Source: Lumbricus rubellus (lineage: Eukaryota; Annelida; Clitellata; Crassiclitellata; Lumbricidae). From it: a DNA stretch of 64,000 nucleotides. Position numbers and translations under genes: made by a program. The notes under the pieces were generated by a model that had not been told where the DNA came from, made no database searches, and saw only the letters and a list, made by a program, of their open reading frames with translations. Each line of letters begins with the position of its first letter. The stretch's first letter is position 1. The stretch spans positions 53,356,093 through 53,420,092 of the forward strand of contig OX243812.1 in NCBI GenBank assembly GCA_945859605.1, written 5' to 3'. This document shows positions 34,645 to 46,547 of this stretch, in pieces.

Positions 34645-35515
34645 TTCACACCCTTTACATCCCTTAGTGATTAACAGGGCCTATCAACCAACTCAAGGAC
34701 TACCTAATCCTATAGTCGCCATAACGCTTAAATGATTAACGTCTCTTTTGTAGCCCTTCAAAGTACCCCTGAAACAGGATTTTTATTTAAATCTACCAGT
34801 CTAAGTTCGCCGATTTTAATTACATGCTCAGCCCCTTTACATCTTTTAGTGCTTAACAGGGCTTATTACCCAACACTAGGGCTACCTAATCCTGTAGTCG
34901 CCATAACGCCTAAATGATTAAGGTCTCTTTTGTAGCCCTTCAAACTACCCACAACACAGGCCTTATATTTCAATGTATCAAACAAGCTAAGTTTGCCTAC
35001 TTAAATGACATACTCAGCCCCTTTACATCTCTTAGTGCTTAACAGGGCTTATTACCCAACACTAGGGCTACCTAATCATGTAGTCGCCATAACGCTTAAA
35101 TGATTAACGTCTCTTTTGTAGCCCTTCAAACTACCCGCAACACAGGCCTTATATTTCAATGTATCAAACAAGCTAAGTTTGCCTATTTAAATGACATACT
35201 CAGCCCCTTTACATCTCTTAGTGCTTAACAGGGCTTATTAAGCAACACCAGGGATACCTAATCCTGTAGTCGCCAGAACGCTTAAATGATTAACGTCTCT
35301 TTTGTAGCCCTTCAAACTACCCGTAAAACAGGTCTAATATTTCAATGTATTATACAAGCTAAGTTTGCCTATTTAAATGACATACTCAGCCTCTTTACAC
35401 CTCTTAGTGCTTAACAGGGCTTATTAAGCAACACTAGGGTTACCTAATTCTGTAGTCGCCATAACGCTTAAATGATCGAGGTCTCTTTTGTAGCCTTTCA
35501 AACTACCCGTAAAAA
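34645..35515 (-). repeat. 186-bp tandem array, left arm, about 5 copies
   Basis: The phrase gcccctttacatctcttagt recurs at exactly 186-bp spacing (34831, 35017, 35203, 35389; first copy about 34647). Each unit carries taacagggctta, tagtcgcc(a)taacgc and gtctcttttgtagccc. Confidence 0.9.
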
Positions 35516-35619
35516 TGTGCCGTTTATTAACATATTGAGATGGAAGTATGCATGTTCATACAAAGGGAAATAAGGAATGAGTAATCTATATCTAAAAGCA
35601 AGGATGTAAGTATGTAAGT

Positions 35620-35706
35620 ATGTATGTATGTCTGTATGTATGTATGTATGTATGTATGTATGTATGTATGTATGTATGTATGTATGTATGTATGTATGTA
35701 TGTATA
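35620..35706 (+). repeat. (TATG)n microsatellite
   Basis: About 20 tetranucleotide copies in the left arm of the foldback. It mirrors the (CATA)n at 37137-37222 and creates spurious [16 protein letters not shown] ORFs. Confidence 0.95.
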
Positions 35707-35867
35707 TGACTTTGTCCAGAATGCACGCCCACAGTTTCGCAGCTATTGGCCTGAAATTTTGCATCTAGACAGGGGTTCATCAAACTTAGCAAGTGCAGGG
35801 GTTGGCGAATTTCTAACCCCATGGGGGCCAGGATGAAGGGATTTTTTTTTTGGGGGGGCAAAAAAAT

Positions 35868-37003
35868 TACATAAAATTCCCGGGCATCGCCGGGTAACCC
35901 AGCTAGTCTTCGCCTCCTCCACACTGTATTCCCCTAACCTTTTAGGGAATGCGAATTCGCGTCCGAGCCACCGCCTTGCAGCCGAGGTGCCTTGAGGAAA
36001 ACCTACCCAGACCGAGAGAGAGGTAGTTTCCGCGACACTGGTACCATAAGTGAGGTCTACAACGAGTTTCCGCGACAATTATATAGCCTACAATTTACTG
36101 CATAGCCTACATATTTAGTCGCAACTCTCAACTTACAAATACCACTAAAATAAACTTATGTATATACTAAAAGGCGCTATTGTAATCATGTTAACACATT
36201 ATTGAGATACTAGCTGGGTTACCCGGCGATGCCCGGGAATTTTATGTAAATAGCCGTGAAGCTATGGCGACGGAATGGAAATAGCAAAAGTTTGGGTTTC
36301 TGGTCCCCACCATGGCCCTTTCCACTGGCTGGACTTTACGGTCCTCTGTCTACATGCAAAATGTCATATCAATAGCTGCAAAGCTGGGAAAAAAATTAAC
36401 CCCCAAAATTTTGCCCACCCCGTACAGCACCCTGCCCCACCAGGCCCATGACGGGCGAGGTGTGTGTTGGTTTGGGTCAAGGTGGTCGCGGTGGCACCCT
36501 GTCGAGCTGCAACTTTTCAGGTGAATAGCTGTGAAACTATGGCGATGGTATTATATATGGAAAATGGAGTTTCGCCCCTCCCCCAATCTCCCTCTGGTGG
36601 TAAAGATTCGCCAACTCCTCCACTGGGTGGACCTGACGGTCCTCTGTCTAAATGCAAAATTTGACATCAATAGCTGAAAATATTTCGGCCCCACAAATTT
36701 TTTGCCCTCACCTAAACAGCGCCCTGTCCATCCGGCCCTGCGGGGCGAGGTGTGTGTTGGTTGGGAGGCAAGGTGGTCCCGGTGGCATCCTATCTAGCGG
36801 CAACGTTTCAGGTGAATAGCTGTGAAACTATGGCGATGGTGTAAAAATATGAAAAATGGAGTTTTTGCCCCCCCCCATTTCCCCCCTGGTGGTAGAGATT
36901 CGCCAACTCGTATTCTGGGAGGACCTGACGGTCCTCTATCTAAATGCAACATTTGGCATCAATAGTTGCCAAAAATTATTTTGCCCCCTTCCCAAAAAAT
37001 TCC
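35868..37003 (+). mobile_element. Foldback core: Helentron-like ends plus about 290-bp tandem repeats
   Basis: cccgggcatcgccgggtaac, then ccagctagt (to 35907), and its inverted copy actagctgggttacccgg, then cgatgcccggg (from 36211), resemble Helentron/Helitron-like 3' ends. From 36250 a unit containing gctgtgaaactatggcgatgg recurs at about 36256, 36538 and 36829, with phrases such as acctgacggtcctctgtcta. No Rep/helicase coding was recognised. Confidence 0.5.
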
Positions 37004-37136
37004 TCCACCCTGGCCCCCATGGGGTTAGAAATTCGCCAACCCCTGCTCTTGCTAAGTTTGATGAACCCCTGTCTAGGTGCAAAATTTCAGGCCAATAGCT
37101 GCGAAACTGTGGACGTGCATTCTGGACAAAGTCATA

Positions 37137-37222
37137 TACATACATACATACATACATACATACATACATACATACATACATACATACATACATACATACA
37201 TACATACATACATACATACATA
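37137..37222 (+). repeat. (CATA)n microsatellite
   Basis: Right-arm counterpart of the (TATG)n at 35620-35706. Confidence 0.95.
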
Positions 37223-37319
37223 CTTACATCCTTGCTTTTAGATATAGATTACTCATTCCTTATTTCCCTTTGTATGAACATGCATACTTCCATCTCAATA
37301 TGTTAATAAACGGCACATT

Positions 37320-38700
37320 TTTACGGGTAGTTTGAAAGGCTACAAAAGAGACCTCGATCATTTAAGCGTTATGGCGACTACAGGATTAAGTAACCCTAGT
37401 GTTGCTTAATAAGCCCTGTTAAGCACTAAGAGGTGTAAAGGGGCTGAGTATGTCATTTAAATAGGCAAACTTAGCTTGTATAATACATTGAAATATCAGA
37501 CCTGTTTTACGGGTAGTTTGAAGGGCTACAAAAGAGACGTTAATCATTTAAGCGTTCTGGCGACTACAGGATTAGGTAGCCATCGTGTTGCTTAATAAGC
37601 CCTGTTAAGCACTAAGAGATGTAAAGGGGCTGAGTATGTCATTTAAGTAGGCAAACTTAGCTTGTTTGATACATTGAAATATAAGGCCTGTGTTGTGGGT
37701 AGTTTGAAAGGCTACAAAAGAGACCTTAATCATTTAGGCGTTATGGCGACTACAAAATTAGGTAGCCCTAGTGTTGCTTAATAAGCCCTGTTAAGCACTA
37801 AGAGATGTAAAGGGGCTGAGTATGTCATTTAATTAGGCAAACTTAGCTTGTTTGATACATTGAAATATAAGGCCTGTGTTGTGGGTAGTTTGAAGGGCTA
37901 CAAAAGAGACCTTAATCATTTAAGCGTTCTGGCGACTATAGGATTAGGTAGCCCTAGTGTTGGGTAATAAGCCCTGTTAAGCACTAAGAGATGTAAAGAG
38001 GCTGAGTATGTCATTTAAGTAGGCAAACTTAGCTTGTTTGATACATTGAAATATAAGGCCTGTGTTGTGGGTAGTTTGAAGGGCTACAAAAGAGACCTTA
38101 ATCATTTAAGCGTTCTGGCGACTACAGGATTAGGTAGCCCTAGTGTTGCTTAATAAGCCCTGTTAAGCACTAAGAGATGTAAAGGGGCTGAGTATGTCAT
38201 TTAAATAGGCAAACTTAGCTTGTATAATACATTGAAATATAAGGCCTGTTTTACGGGTTGTTTGAAGGGCTACGAAAGAGACGTTAATCATTTAAGCGTT
38301 ATGGCGACTACAGGATTAGGTAGCCCTGGTGTTGCTTAATAAGCCCTGTTAAGCACTAAGAGATGTAAAGGGGCTGAGTATGTCATTTAAATAGGCAAAC
38401 TTAGCTTGTTTGATACATTGAAATATAAGGCCTGTGTTGCGGGTAGTTTGAAGGGTAGTTTGTTTAGTTTTAATAATTTTTTATGTTAAATTTGTATGTG
38501 ATACTTGTTCACCAGAGTGCTGTTTGGCAGCTGGTTAAGAAATAAAGAATATACTTACTTACTTAAAAGAGACGTTAATCATTTAAGCGTTATGGCGACT
38601 ATAGGATTAGGTAGTCCTTGAGTTGGTTGATAGACCCTGTTAATCACTAAGGGATGTAAAGGGTGTGAATAATGTGAAGTTACGCTGCGAATTTATCAGT
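37320..38700 (+). repeat. 186-bp tandem array, right arm, about 7 copies
   Basis: gggctgagtatgtcattta recurs at 186-bp steps from about 37440 to 38370, with a further diverged copy after an insertion. The right arm therefore has about two units more than the left. Confidence 0.9.
38456..38566 (+). mobile_element. Short retroposon-like insertion in the right arm
   Basis: About 110 bp absent from the other units interrupts the 186-bp array. It ends aagaaataaagaatatactt with an (ACTT)n tail, like a truncated LINE or SINE 3' end. Confidence 0.5.
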
Positions 38701-38810
38701 TTGGTTGTAGTTGAGTTGTGCGCTAGAATAGGGAGGTCACCCCCGATTCGAATATGGTGCTGGAATGCGAATCTCAATCTGTGCCCTAACTTGACGCACA
38801 TCATTAGTAG

Positions 38811-39102
38811 ATCAGCAGACTAACAGAAATAAAAGTGTAGCTTGATAAAATAGCGCAGATTAAGCTCTTTCGGCTGTAGATCTCAAATGAATTCTTTGTT
38901 CTTGCTCACAATAAAATATTATAAGATTTTCTTTAGATCTTTGCTGACAATAGTGAATATATCACGTGGCTTCCGGCGGATGGATGTTCTTGGTCTATCA
39001 AAATTTCGAGCAACAGCGTAATGGAGGCTTTGGGGTAGGAGAGTTGATTTCTTGCCAAGGGCAATATTTTTCATCACCAAAATTGCCCAGTCCCGAAGAG
39101 AA
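38811..39102 (+). promoter_or_regulatory. Candidate DIPP 5' flank / promoter region
   Basis: Only 292 bp separate the foldback's target duplication from the DIPP start codon. No TATA box at a clear distance and no recognised operator were seen. The assignment is by position only. Confidence 0.3.
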
Positions 39103-39201
39103 ATGGTCAAGGAGAAGCCGAATTCGATCCGGACGTATGACAAAGATGGCTATCGACTGCGGGCAGCGTGTGTTTGTGTGAAGGATGACAGCGAACAAGA
39201 G
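39103..39201 (+). CDS. NUDT3/NUDT4-like (DIPP): DIPP exon 1 (start codon)
   Basis: ATG at 39103 gives MVKEKPNSIRTYDKDGYRLR, aligning with the human NUDT3 start (MMKLKSNQTRTYDGDGYKKR). An upstream in-frame ATG at 39052 would add 17 residues (MPRAIFFITKIAQSRRE) with no family counterpart, so 39103 is preferred. The RTYDxDGY block precedes the Nudix fold and helps bind substrate. The donor is CAAGAG|gtaggt at 39202, phase 0. Confidence 0.92.
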
Positions 39202-40023
39202 GTAGGTCATAATGTTAAGCACCGCCAATGTTTATAAACTTTTGTCACGGGAATATGGCGACAGATTGTGTAAAACTCTATAGATATTGGTTCCGCTTGT
39301 TTGAACAGATTATTAAGAGTATTAATGGTAATAAGTAGGATAATTCTCGTCCATGTGACCGTTGTTATTCGTGAATCGATGTAGATCTATCCTTGTTTAT
39401 ATCTCCGATCTTACGCTGTCTTTTGTATTGTAGCTGTTGTGCTTAGATAAATCATATCCGGACATATGGAAGTAGACCGCAATGTAAAGGCATTCGAACA
39501 TTTCAATGCAACTTTGGTCTGTTTTGACATTATTGATCCAAGGCTCTCAAAGTTGCGTCAGTTGTGGAACTTGTGGGTAATAATACAATAATAATCATGG
39601 CTTGTGGACAAAAACCTGTCAGCCTTCGAACGAGTAAAATCGTAATCAGAAACGCCAAACTTATAAAGTGTTACTCTAAGCTAAACGTAGGACACACCCC
39701 ATTAAGAGGCGTTGTCCAAATGGTACTCGGAGGGAGGTCCGAGTCCGGTTGTTAGTGGGTGTGTAATGTAATTTTAAATTTATATTGCACCACTGACAAC
39801 AGCGACCATTCAGTAGTGCTTCCAGTGCGAGTGCCATAGTAGTGCGTTTTGTTACTGTCACATTGTGCATTTTTCACCTACAAGCAAACAAATTATATAT
39901 TTGGAATCAGCTGAAAATTCTGATAACGGTAGGCTATAGTCACTCTTTCCTAGATGAAAAAAAATTTTCTTCATTTTTTGGGTCAAAATAGGCCAAACCA
40001 ATGTTATTCCACGTCATATGAAC

Positions 40024-41001
40024 CAGGGCCCGTAGTCTTGGACATTCTTATACGGTGCGTAGATGACGTTTTCGGCGTATATCTATCCTGCTCTCGAATA
40101 ACGATATAAAATGGTAGTCACGGGGCAGGCGCAGACCTGTACTCTCTGAATAGCGGTACTCCCATTCTCGACCAGCTATAAGTCTCTACTCCCTAAGATG
40201 GCGTCTGTTTATGACTCGAAACTCGCTGCATTCGGCGACACCTTACACGTCAAAACGTGTTTAAAACATCTGCAATGAACTCGTATCCTTCGTCAACGGC
40301 GAACATTATATTGGCTTTTATTTTGGCCGTCCCAAAATATTAAAATTTGGCTAAATACCCTAGGATATTCCATTCGAAGCGCCGCTGCGTGGTATGAATA
40401 CCAATTTGTGGGTCGCTTGCCTAGCGTGTCTAACGTAGCGGCCTGTTGTAATTAGTTTGTTCTAGCGACAGCTTGCATATTAAACTCCACAATAAATCAA
40501 ACGCATGCCATGTGAAACTGGACAGTCCGAGAAACTAACAAGAAATAGCTCCTTTCAGAATTTTAATTCGGCAACCACTAGCTGAAACCGGTTACGGTTT
40601 CATCATATTCTATCCACACATCACCGTTCTATTCAAAATCTTTTTCACTTTCTCGCTATGTAATTTTATTCCTATACATTTGCAACTAACTTTCTTTCAC
40701 ATAATTATTTTTTTCTCTTGTCAAGTCTCATACTTTTGTATTTAGGCTATATTAAATATGAATCGTTTTTGCTATGCGGCCGTCTATCTACTTGCTTACT
40801 TATCGTATATTAGGCTATGCGCATGTGCGATAACCTATAAAGCTATAACCACGGCGTAAGTGAGATGATTTGATAATCCAAGGTCTGCGCCTGCTATATG
40901 ACTTCCATACTAGAGTAAAATCTGTTAAGAGAATAACAAATCGAAATATAGCCTCTACGCGAGCGCAAGATGCGCCTAGGCCCATAACTACGGCTCCTAA
41001 G
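40024..41001. mobile_element. Possible diverged inverted-repeat element in DIPP intron 1
   Basis: ccagggcccgtagt near 40024 and ctacggctcctaa near 41000 are loosely inverted. Inside, ggcaggcgcagacct (about 40126) pairs with aggtctgcgcctgc (about 40881). No target duplication was recognised. Confidence 0.35.
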
Positions 41002-42345
41002 GTGTAAGCCTACACCCTACCCTTATATTTTTCTGAACTTTTTTGGTTATGAACTACATACACAATAGGAACCAACAGTGAAAATTTGAACAAAATATCT
41101 CAAAATTTGACCGAGATATTAATTTTTGAAATTAATAAGCAAAAAAGCGGATTGTGCGAAAACGGCATGATCTATCACATTTGGACTGTTATATCTTGAT
41201 AACGAAAAGGGTCAGAGGACTGAAACTTATTGCATGCAATCAGTTCGTTGTGTTCTTTACAAATATGTAAGAATCTGATTGGTGTTATTTTTGGTTCTTA
41301 AAATAGAACTTGGTAAATATTGCAAAGAGGCCAATTTTCTTTCAGGTTTCAGACATCATTATCAGCACATAAGAATGAGATATAATGCTTGTAATGGTTT
41401 TATTTTGAGTTAGGCTATGGGGCTTTCATAATGGACGTCCACAATGAGGAGAAGAGAGGGGTCATCGAAATGCAAACAAGGGGTGGGGGTTGTGACCAGT
41501 GAGGACGTCCGCACCTGAATTTGGTACACAATTATTTCAGTTCAGCACGAGGTTTTATTTAAAACCTGCGCCATACAAAACAAAAGCTGGCAACTTCATT
41601 CAAACAGATGGTTCATTCATTCATTTAGGAGATTTATATAGCACCACTTAAGATTATTAACACAAAAGTAATAAAAGGAGCATGACAATTATGCAAGTGC
41701 ATAGAACATTTTAAATAGCATGCTTTTAAGATAGAACATATGGTTTATAAATGACTTTATTAGGATGCTGTTTAAGTATGGTCATTGAGATTGTGGGGGG
41801 GGGATAAGACTAGATGCAGACAAGGGAGGGAGGGTCCAAGGTAAGTCATTTTCTGAAGATAAGGACGACTCCTATAATTATTGGTACTAATCATCCAACC
41901 TTTTTATTATTATTACATAAATTTCTTATGGGTGCAAGGTCACACCAAAATGTGAGCTCTGCTGTTCAATATCTGTTGCACAAGCCAAATATGCAATTAA
42001 CATCTGATATTCAGTTGTGTCATCAACCACTTGGGAGACCTGCTTTTACTTCTGCAACTGCCTCATTCATGCTTTGTATTCATTGTGTTCAATTCAGTCT
42101 TTCGCACTTCACTACAAATGCATACTGCAGTCATTGTAATTATTCACTGCCAAGAGTTGCATTAAACTATGAATCCCAGAGAATCCTACATCACATTATT
42201 GCATTAGAACATATCACAACATTAGCATCATAATTACCAAAGTGCTACTGCTTCAACTTTTGAAGATGAACCTGACACATAAGATCAACTGACATGCATC
42301 TTGAACCTATGTGCTATATATGTACAAGAATATACATAATTATGC

Positions 42346-44450
42346 ATGTAAATTAGGGTGACAGTTAAAAAAAATTCTTGAATTTCACAAGTCTCACTAT
42401 TTTTAATGGTTATGTACCATTAAACAACTAAGCATGATTTTTTTAAAATTTATTCATTAATGTTTAATGGTGGCCCAACGCATCAGAAGTTTGACCTAAT
42501 GGTCAGTGTTAAACGCAATGCTAATACACATCTATCGGTATTTGATTCCAGTACTGTTTATCACTTCCATTTATGGCTGCTTGTTTTTTAGTCTGGTTAT
42601 TACCTCCTGTGTTTCATAACCACTTGCAGTATAGGTATTGCTTGGTTCTTCTTGGTTTGTAAGTACTTCATGGAATGAATGGATCAGTGTGATACCACGT
42701 TCAGCTGCATAATTTACGACATTTAATCTCACAGCTCGGTGACGAGTCAAGAGAACGCTGTCGTTTATCTCCCTATCTGCTTGGATGTAGGCCTAAATGT
42801 AGGAAGTTTACAAGACTATCTAATGCAGACTAGTGCAATGAAGAGTTTCTTAGTGTTTTTAGTTACAAAAAAATCAGCTCTTGTAGTGGTTCTTGCTGCA
42901 CATAAACTTTGATATGTCGAAGAGGTTCATCGTATTCCGGACGTTCGACTTTTGCAATCTGGCTGTCATCTGAAACAGCTGATTCAATCAACACCAGGTG
43001 GACCAACATTTCACTCACAAACCTCAAATGGGTCGAAAAGATGTGTATTTCTGCAGTAGCGACGGTCTCACTTACTGCATGCCTTGTGAGCAATGATCTG
43101 CTTCAACAGTTATAAGCCATTGCATGGAGCTGACGTTGGACATTGGCTTGTGTATCAATATCTTGAGATCCACCTGAAGAACAAATACATCGTGCTCATG
43201 CAGACTGCATCTCAAATGCAGTCAGATGATAGAGATATGGAAGAGGGAGATTGCAATGTATCAACTTCCCTATCCAAATCTCTCAAACAGTGTTTTCGTA
43301 GGTCTGCGAGAGTTTATCATCAGAGTATTGAAGACTATCCCCACTATCACCAAGCTGAGTAGATCTACCGCATCTGAGATTTGGTTCCAGCAGAACACAT
43401 GCTCTTGATTGAAGACCAGCATTGCTGTAGAGGACAGAAGTTGTGTGAAAAGATATAGATTGTATGAGGTCATCTATATTCCACTCTTCAAGCAAGTTAA
43501 AACGGCTGAAGCTTGTGTTTCACCTGTTCCATTAGGCGGTAAAGGAACCTTTAAGCTTTCATTGTTCCTTTATCTGGTGACAGCACAGCACGGCATCGTT
43601 CCTTCGACGTAAAAGGCTTCAACAACCTGTCATCCCAGTGAACTTCATGTGGAACTTCAAGCCCTAACGGTGCACTGATTTCTTTTACAAAAGCCTAATG
43701 ATGATGGAACCGAGAATGTCTAATGGAATCCCGATTCATAACCATTTCAGCAGGATCACGGTCCATTTATTGTCCTTTGGCTGATAGAATGTGTGCCGCG
43801 TGTAATGTATGTCACTAATTGCATTCATGTTTGAATGCTGCAGTGATACATGCACTCAAAATGACATTGGATCTTCTTAACTTCTTTTCAGCAGGCGCAC
43901 AAGTCGATTTAACATTACTAACTGCCCACAGGCCTGTCTTGCATAATTTTCAAATTGACTTATTGGTTTTTAATTGTCATGAGTGATAACAGAGGACATT
44001 GGGACGTGGTGGTGTAGTGGTATGTTCGTCACCTTGCAGTCACCTCAAGTCGCCACGTATACAGGACCTTGGACAAGTCCTTCACTCGCAATTGCTCAGT
44101 GCTTCGGCATGAAACTCCGATAGTGTCCACTCTGCAGTCGGGAGCACCTCTGAGTAGTTCACGCGAGAAGGGTGCTATGACAAGTGCACATACAAACAAA
44201 CATTGAAATCAGCATTATAAATGTAATTGGCAGAGCATAACAATATTTTACACGTTGCATATTCAACATTGTTTGTAGGCCCATCTATTGAAAGTTCAAG
44301 GTCATTGGGCCACCTCTAAACGTTTTCGAATTTTCTTAAAAATTTTCACCTGTAGTACTGATATTGTAGAGAACACTTGTGGGGTGTGAGACTTTGAAAA
44401 TTCCAAAACTTTTTGTTTTGCATGTTGGAAATTGTCACCCTAATGTAAAT
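42346..44450. mobile_element. 2.1-kb hAT-like element with 8-bp target duplication
   Basis: The perfect ATGTAAAT duplication (42346-42353, 44443-44450) flanks ends tagggtgacagtt and aattgtcaccctaa, with looser inversion continuing about 60 bp (gtctcac near 42393; gtgagac near 44388). Several interior ORFs of 60-90 codons show no recognised transposase motif. A SINE is nested at 44001-44202. Confidence 0.8.
44001..44202 (+). mobile_element. tRNA-derived SINE nested in hAT-like element
   Basis: Full-length-like: A-box-like ggtggtgtagtggta, then ggacaagtccttcactcgca, attgctcagtgcttcggc, tgaaactccgatagtgtcc, gtcgggagcacctctgagta and a (CAAA)n-like tail. Confidence 0.8.
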
Positions 44451-45295
44451 GCTTTTTAAATAAACTTTATTAATAATTTTTTAAAATAAACTTTGTGAGT
44501 TAAAGTTCAATACTAACTGCTTTTTTAACATCATCAATGAATTTTGGAAGTCTACACAGTAAACAGGCAACCAGCAGAGATCACAGTAGATATAAATAGG
44601 ACAACCAAACCACTGACAAAATTTATCTTGGTTATTTCAGTGCAGCATGTACTGTTATTAAAAGCTGTGCCATATTAAGCAATCTGGTAACTTCATTCAG
44701 TCAGATGGAAATGAGGATGCGCATTGTGCACCTGCTTAGGCTGCATGTTTCCTTATTAGGCTTAGCGTGATGAAGCTGATATAATGGAAAACATGATTTT
44801 GCAGATCGTCTCTTTCTCCTCCTCCACCAATGGCTTGATGTACTGTACAGAATACCAGGTGCTGAAGATAGGCTTTGATTGATGTGTATGATATTTCCCT
44901 TCAAAGAGTCTGGTAAGAGAGGGGAAACTGAAATCGATCTTGTGGTGTAGAGGAAATTCTTGTACTGTTATCCATTGTTGAGGAAAATTGGAACCGGTGT
45001 CGAGAAACAAAATCAACAATTCTTGATCTGATTTGAATTTTTACTGTCAGCACGGGGAGCCCATTGTCCGAATAAAATTACATTTGGTCGACAGGCTAGT
45101 TCATGGGCTTGAGCTGCTCACATCGAGACCATCTAAGATTGAAACAAAAAGCCAAAACAAACATTTCCAATATCAGAATTTAAGGTGGGTAATGGATGGG
45201 TTGGTGGGCATGGGCTGCCCCAAATTAAGCTCATCTTAGATTGAGATGAGAAGCCCGTTAACCAACAATTCCATATATACAACTAAATACGTCCT

Positions 45296-45581
45296 GGTAA
45301 AATCCCAGACTGGCTGCCCGTACTCCAAACAATATGGCTGCCAACAAATGCAATAAAATTAGAGCTCGACCATCGACGACATTGTTCATCAATTCAGCTT
45401 CAATTTCAGCAGAATGACTGCACTAACCCTAAAACTAACCCTAACCGACCCTCACGACGCCTAACCTGAGCCCTAACCGACCCACACGTTTCGATGACGT
45501 CTATAGGTCGCGCTCTAATTTTATTGCATTCGTTAACGGCCATATTGTTTGGAGTACGGGCAGCCAGTCTGGGATTTTACC
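45296..45581. mobile_element. MITE with about 72-bp inverted repeats
   Basis: ggtaaaatcccagactggct (45296 on) and agccagtctgggattttacc (to 45581) continue inverted through gtactccaaacaatatgg and aatgcaataaaattagagc. The centre contains ctaaccctaaaactaaccct, telomere-like in look only. Confidence 0.8.
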
Positions 45582-45998
45582 CATTTCTTTAATGGGGCGG
45601 GGGTGCTATGCATACAAAATCCTGAAATAAATAAAAGAATTAAATTAAAAACCTGACGCTGAACCGAGCGCGGTACACGTTCGGGAGTTTCAAATTCAGC
45701 CGAATAGTTATTGGGCAGTTCATGGTCATTCACCTTTGAAACTTGGGCATGCGATCGCTTTCACATCCATCCAAATGTGGCCGTGTGCAGCCGTTGCCTG
45801 AATGCTTTCTATTGCCAGTATTCGCGATACCATCGCCTTCATCCCATGAATTTACACCAATGCCATCGGGAATCAAACCCGGTACGAGTTGATACACGCT
45901 TACAATCTGAGAGAAAGTTCTAGAGCCTAAACCAGAACCTCATGTGGCGCACCTGGGCAACATAACGTTTTTCCCGTGTCACTTTCTGACAGAAAATG

Positions 45999-46547
45999 CC
46001 GTTAATCAGTGATACCACTCCAAAATTTAAGAAAAGCCAAGATGGAGTCTTAAAAAAAGCCAAGAAAAGCCAAGTTTATAATTATGGTCTATACGTCACC
46101 TATTTTCTTTCAACAGAAGCTATTTTATCCGATAAATTGTGATGTTTATGAAATTATGTATAATTAATCCTGAAATTAATGTATGTTAAATTGTTAATAA
46201 TTGGTTCCGTTCGCTGATTTTCTAACATACCAACAACATTTTGGAACATAGTGCACTAGTTTTGAGAAATAAACGTTCAGAGAATAATAAGTCGGATAAA
46301 TCCTAGTCAGTAGATGGAGCCGCTGCCATAGTTGTATTATTGCTGCTAAGATTATTGTTATTTAGTGGATTATTGCTTAAATTATTGCTATTTCGTGAAT
46401 TATTGCTAAGATTACTGTCATTTAGTTGTCAGAAAAAAGCCAAGTAAAAAGCCAAGGTCCTTTGAAAAAAAGCCAATATCCCAAGATACGATTGAAAAAG
46501 CCAAGATCTTGGGAAAAAAGCCAAGGAGCGGTATCACTGCCGTTAAT
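45999..46547. mobile_element. hAT-like MITE rich in AAAAGCCAAG, 8-bp target duplication
   Basis: The perfect CCGTTAAT duplication (45999-46006, 46540-46547) flanks ends cagtgataccactcc and gagcggtatcactg (46007-46539). AAAAGCCAAG-type decamers recur about ten times near both ends, all in the same orientation. The CAGTG terminus and 8-bp duplication are typical of hAT. Confidence 0.9.

Larger units (their letters stand above)
34504..38810. mobile_element. Giant foldback transposon, Mutator-like, 9-bp target duplication
   Basis: The perfect direct repeat CATTAGTAG (34504-34512, 38802-38810) flanks inverted ends beginning atgtgcgtcaagttagggca. The outer 95 bp of the arms differ at one base. Each arm runs inward through 186-bp tandem arrays, a (TATG)n or (CATA)n microsatellite and a unique segment; the arms end near 35840 and 37003. 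The centre holds Helentron-like ends (35868-35907, 36211-36247) and about 290-bp repeats. The 9-bp duplication with long terminal inverted repeats suggests a Mutator-like (MULE) foldback. No transposase seen. Confidence 0.85.

Noticed and set aside
35498..37306. Several ORFs of 60-120 codons with IHTYIHTY or MYVCMYVC repeats
   Set aside because: Translations of the (TATG)n/(CATA)n microsatellites and flanking foldback arms.
41814..42233. 139-codon plus-strand ORF
   Set aside because: No recognised domain, no splice context, ends just before a hAT-like element; no support beyond length.
41520..44710. Loosely similar segments at about 41520-41615 and 44625-44710 (gttatttcag..cag, ggcaacttcattca)
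   Set aside because: Similarity is low and fits no element boundary; could be an old dispersed repeat.
45424..45480. Telomere-like ctaaccctaaaactaaccct
   Set aside because: Only a few irregular units in the centre of a MITE; no terminal array.
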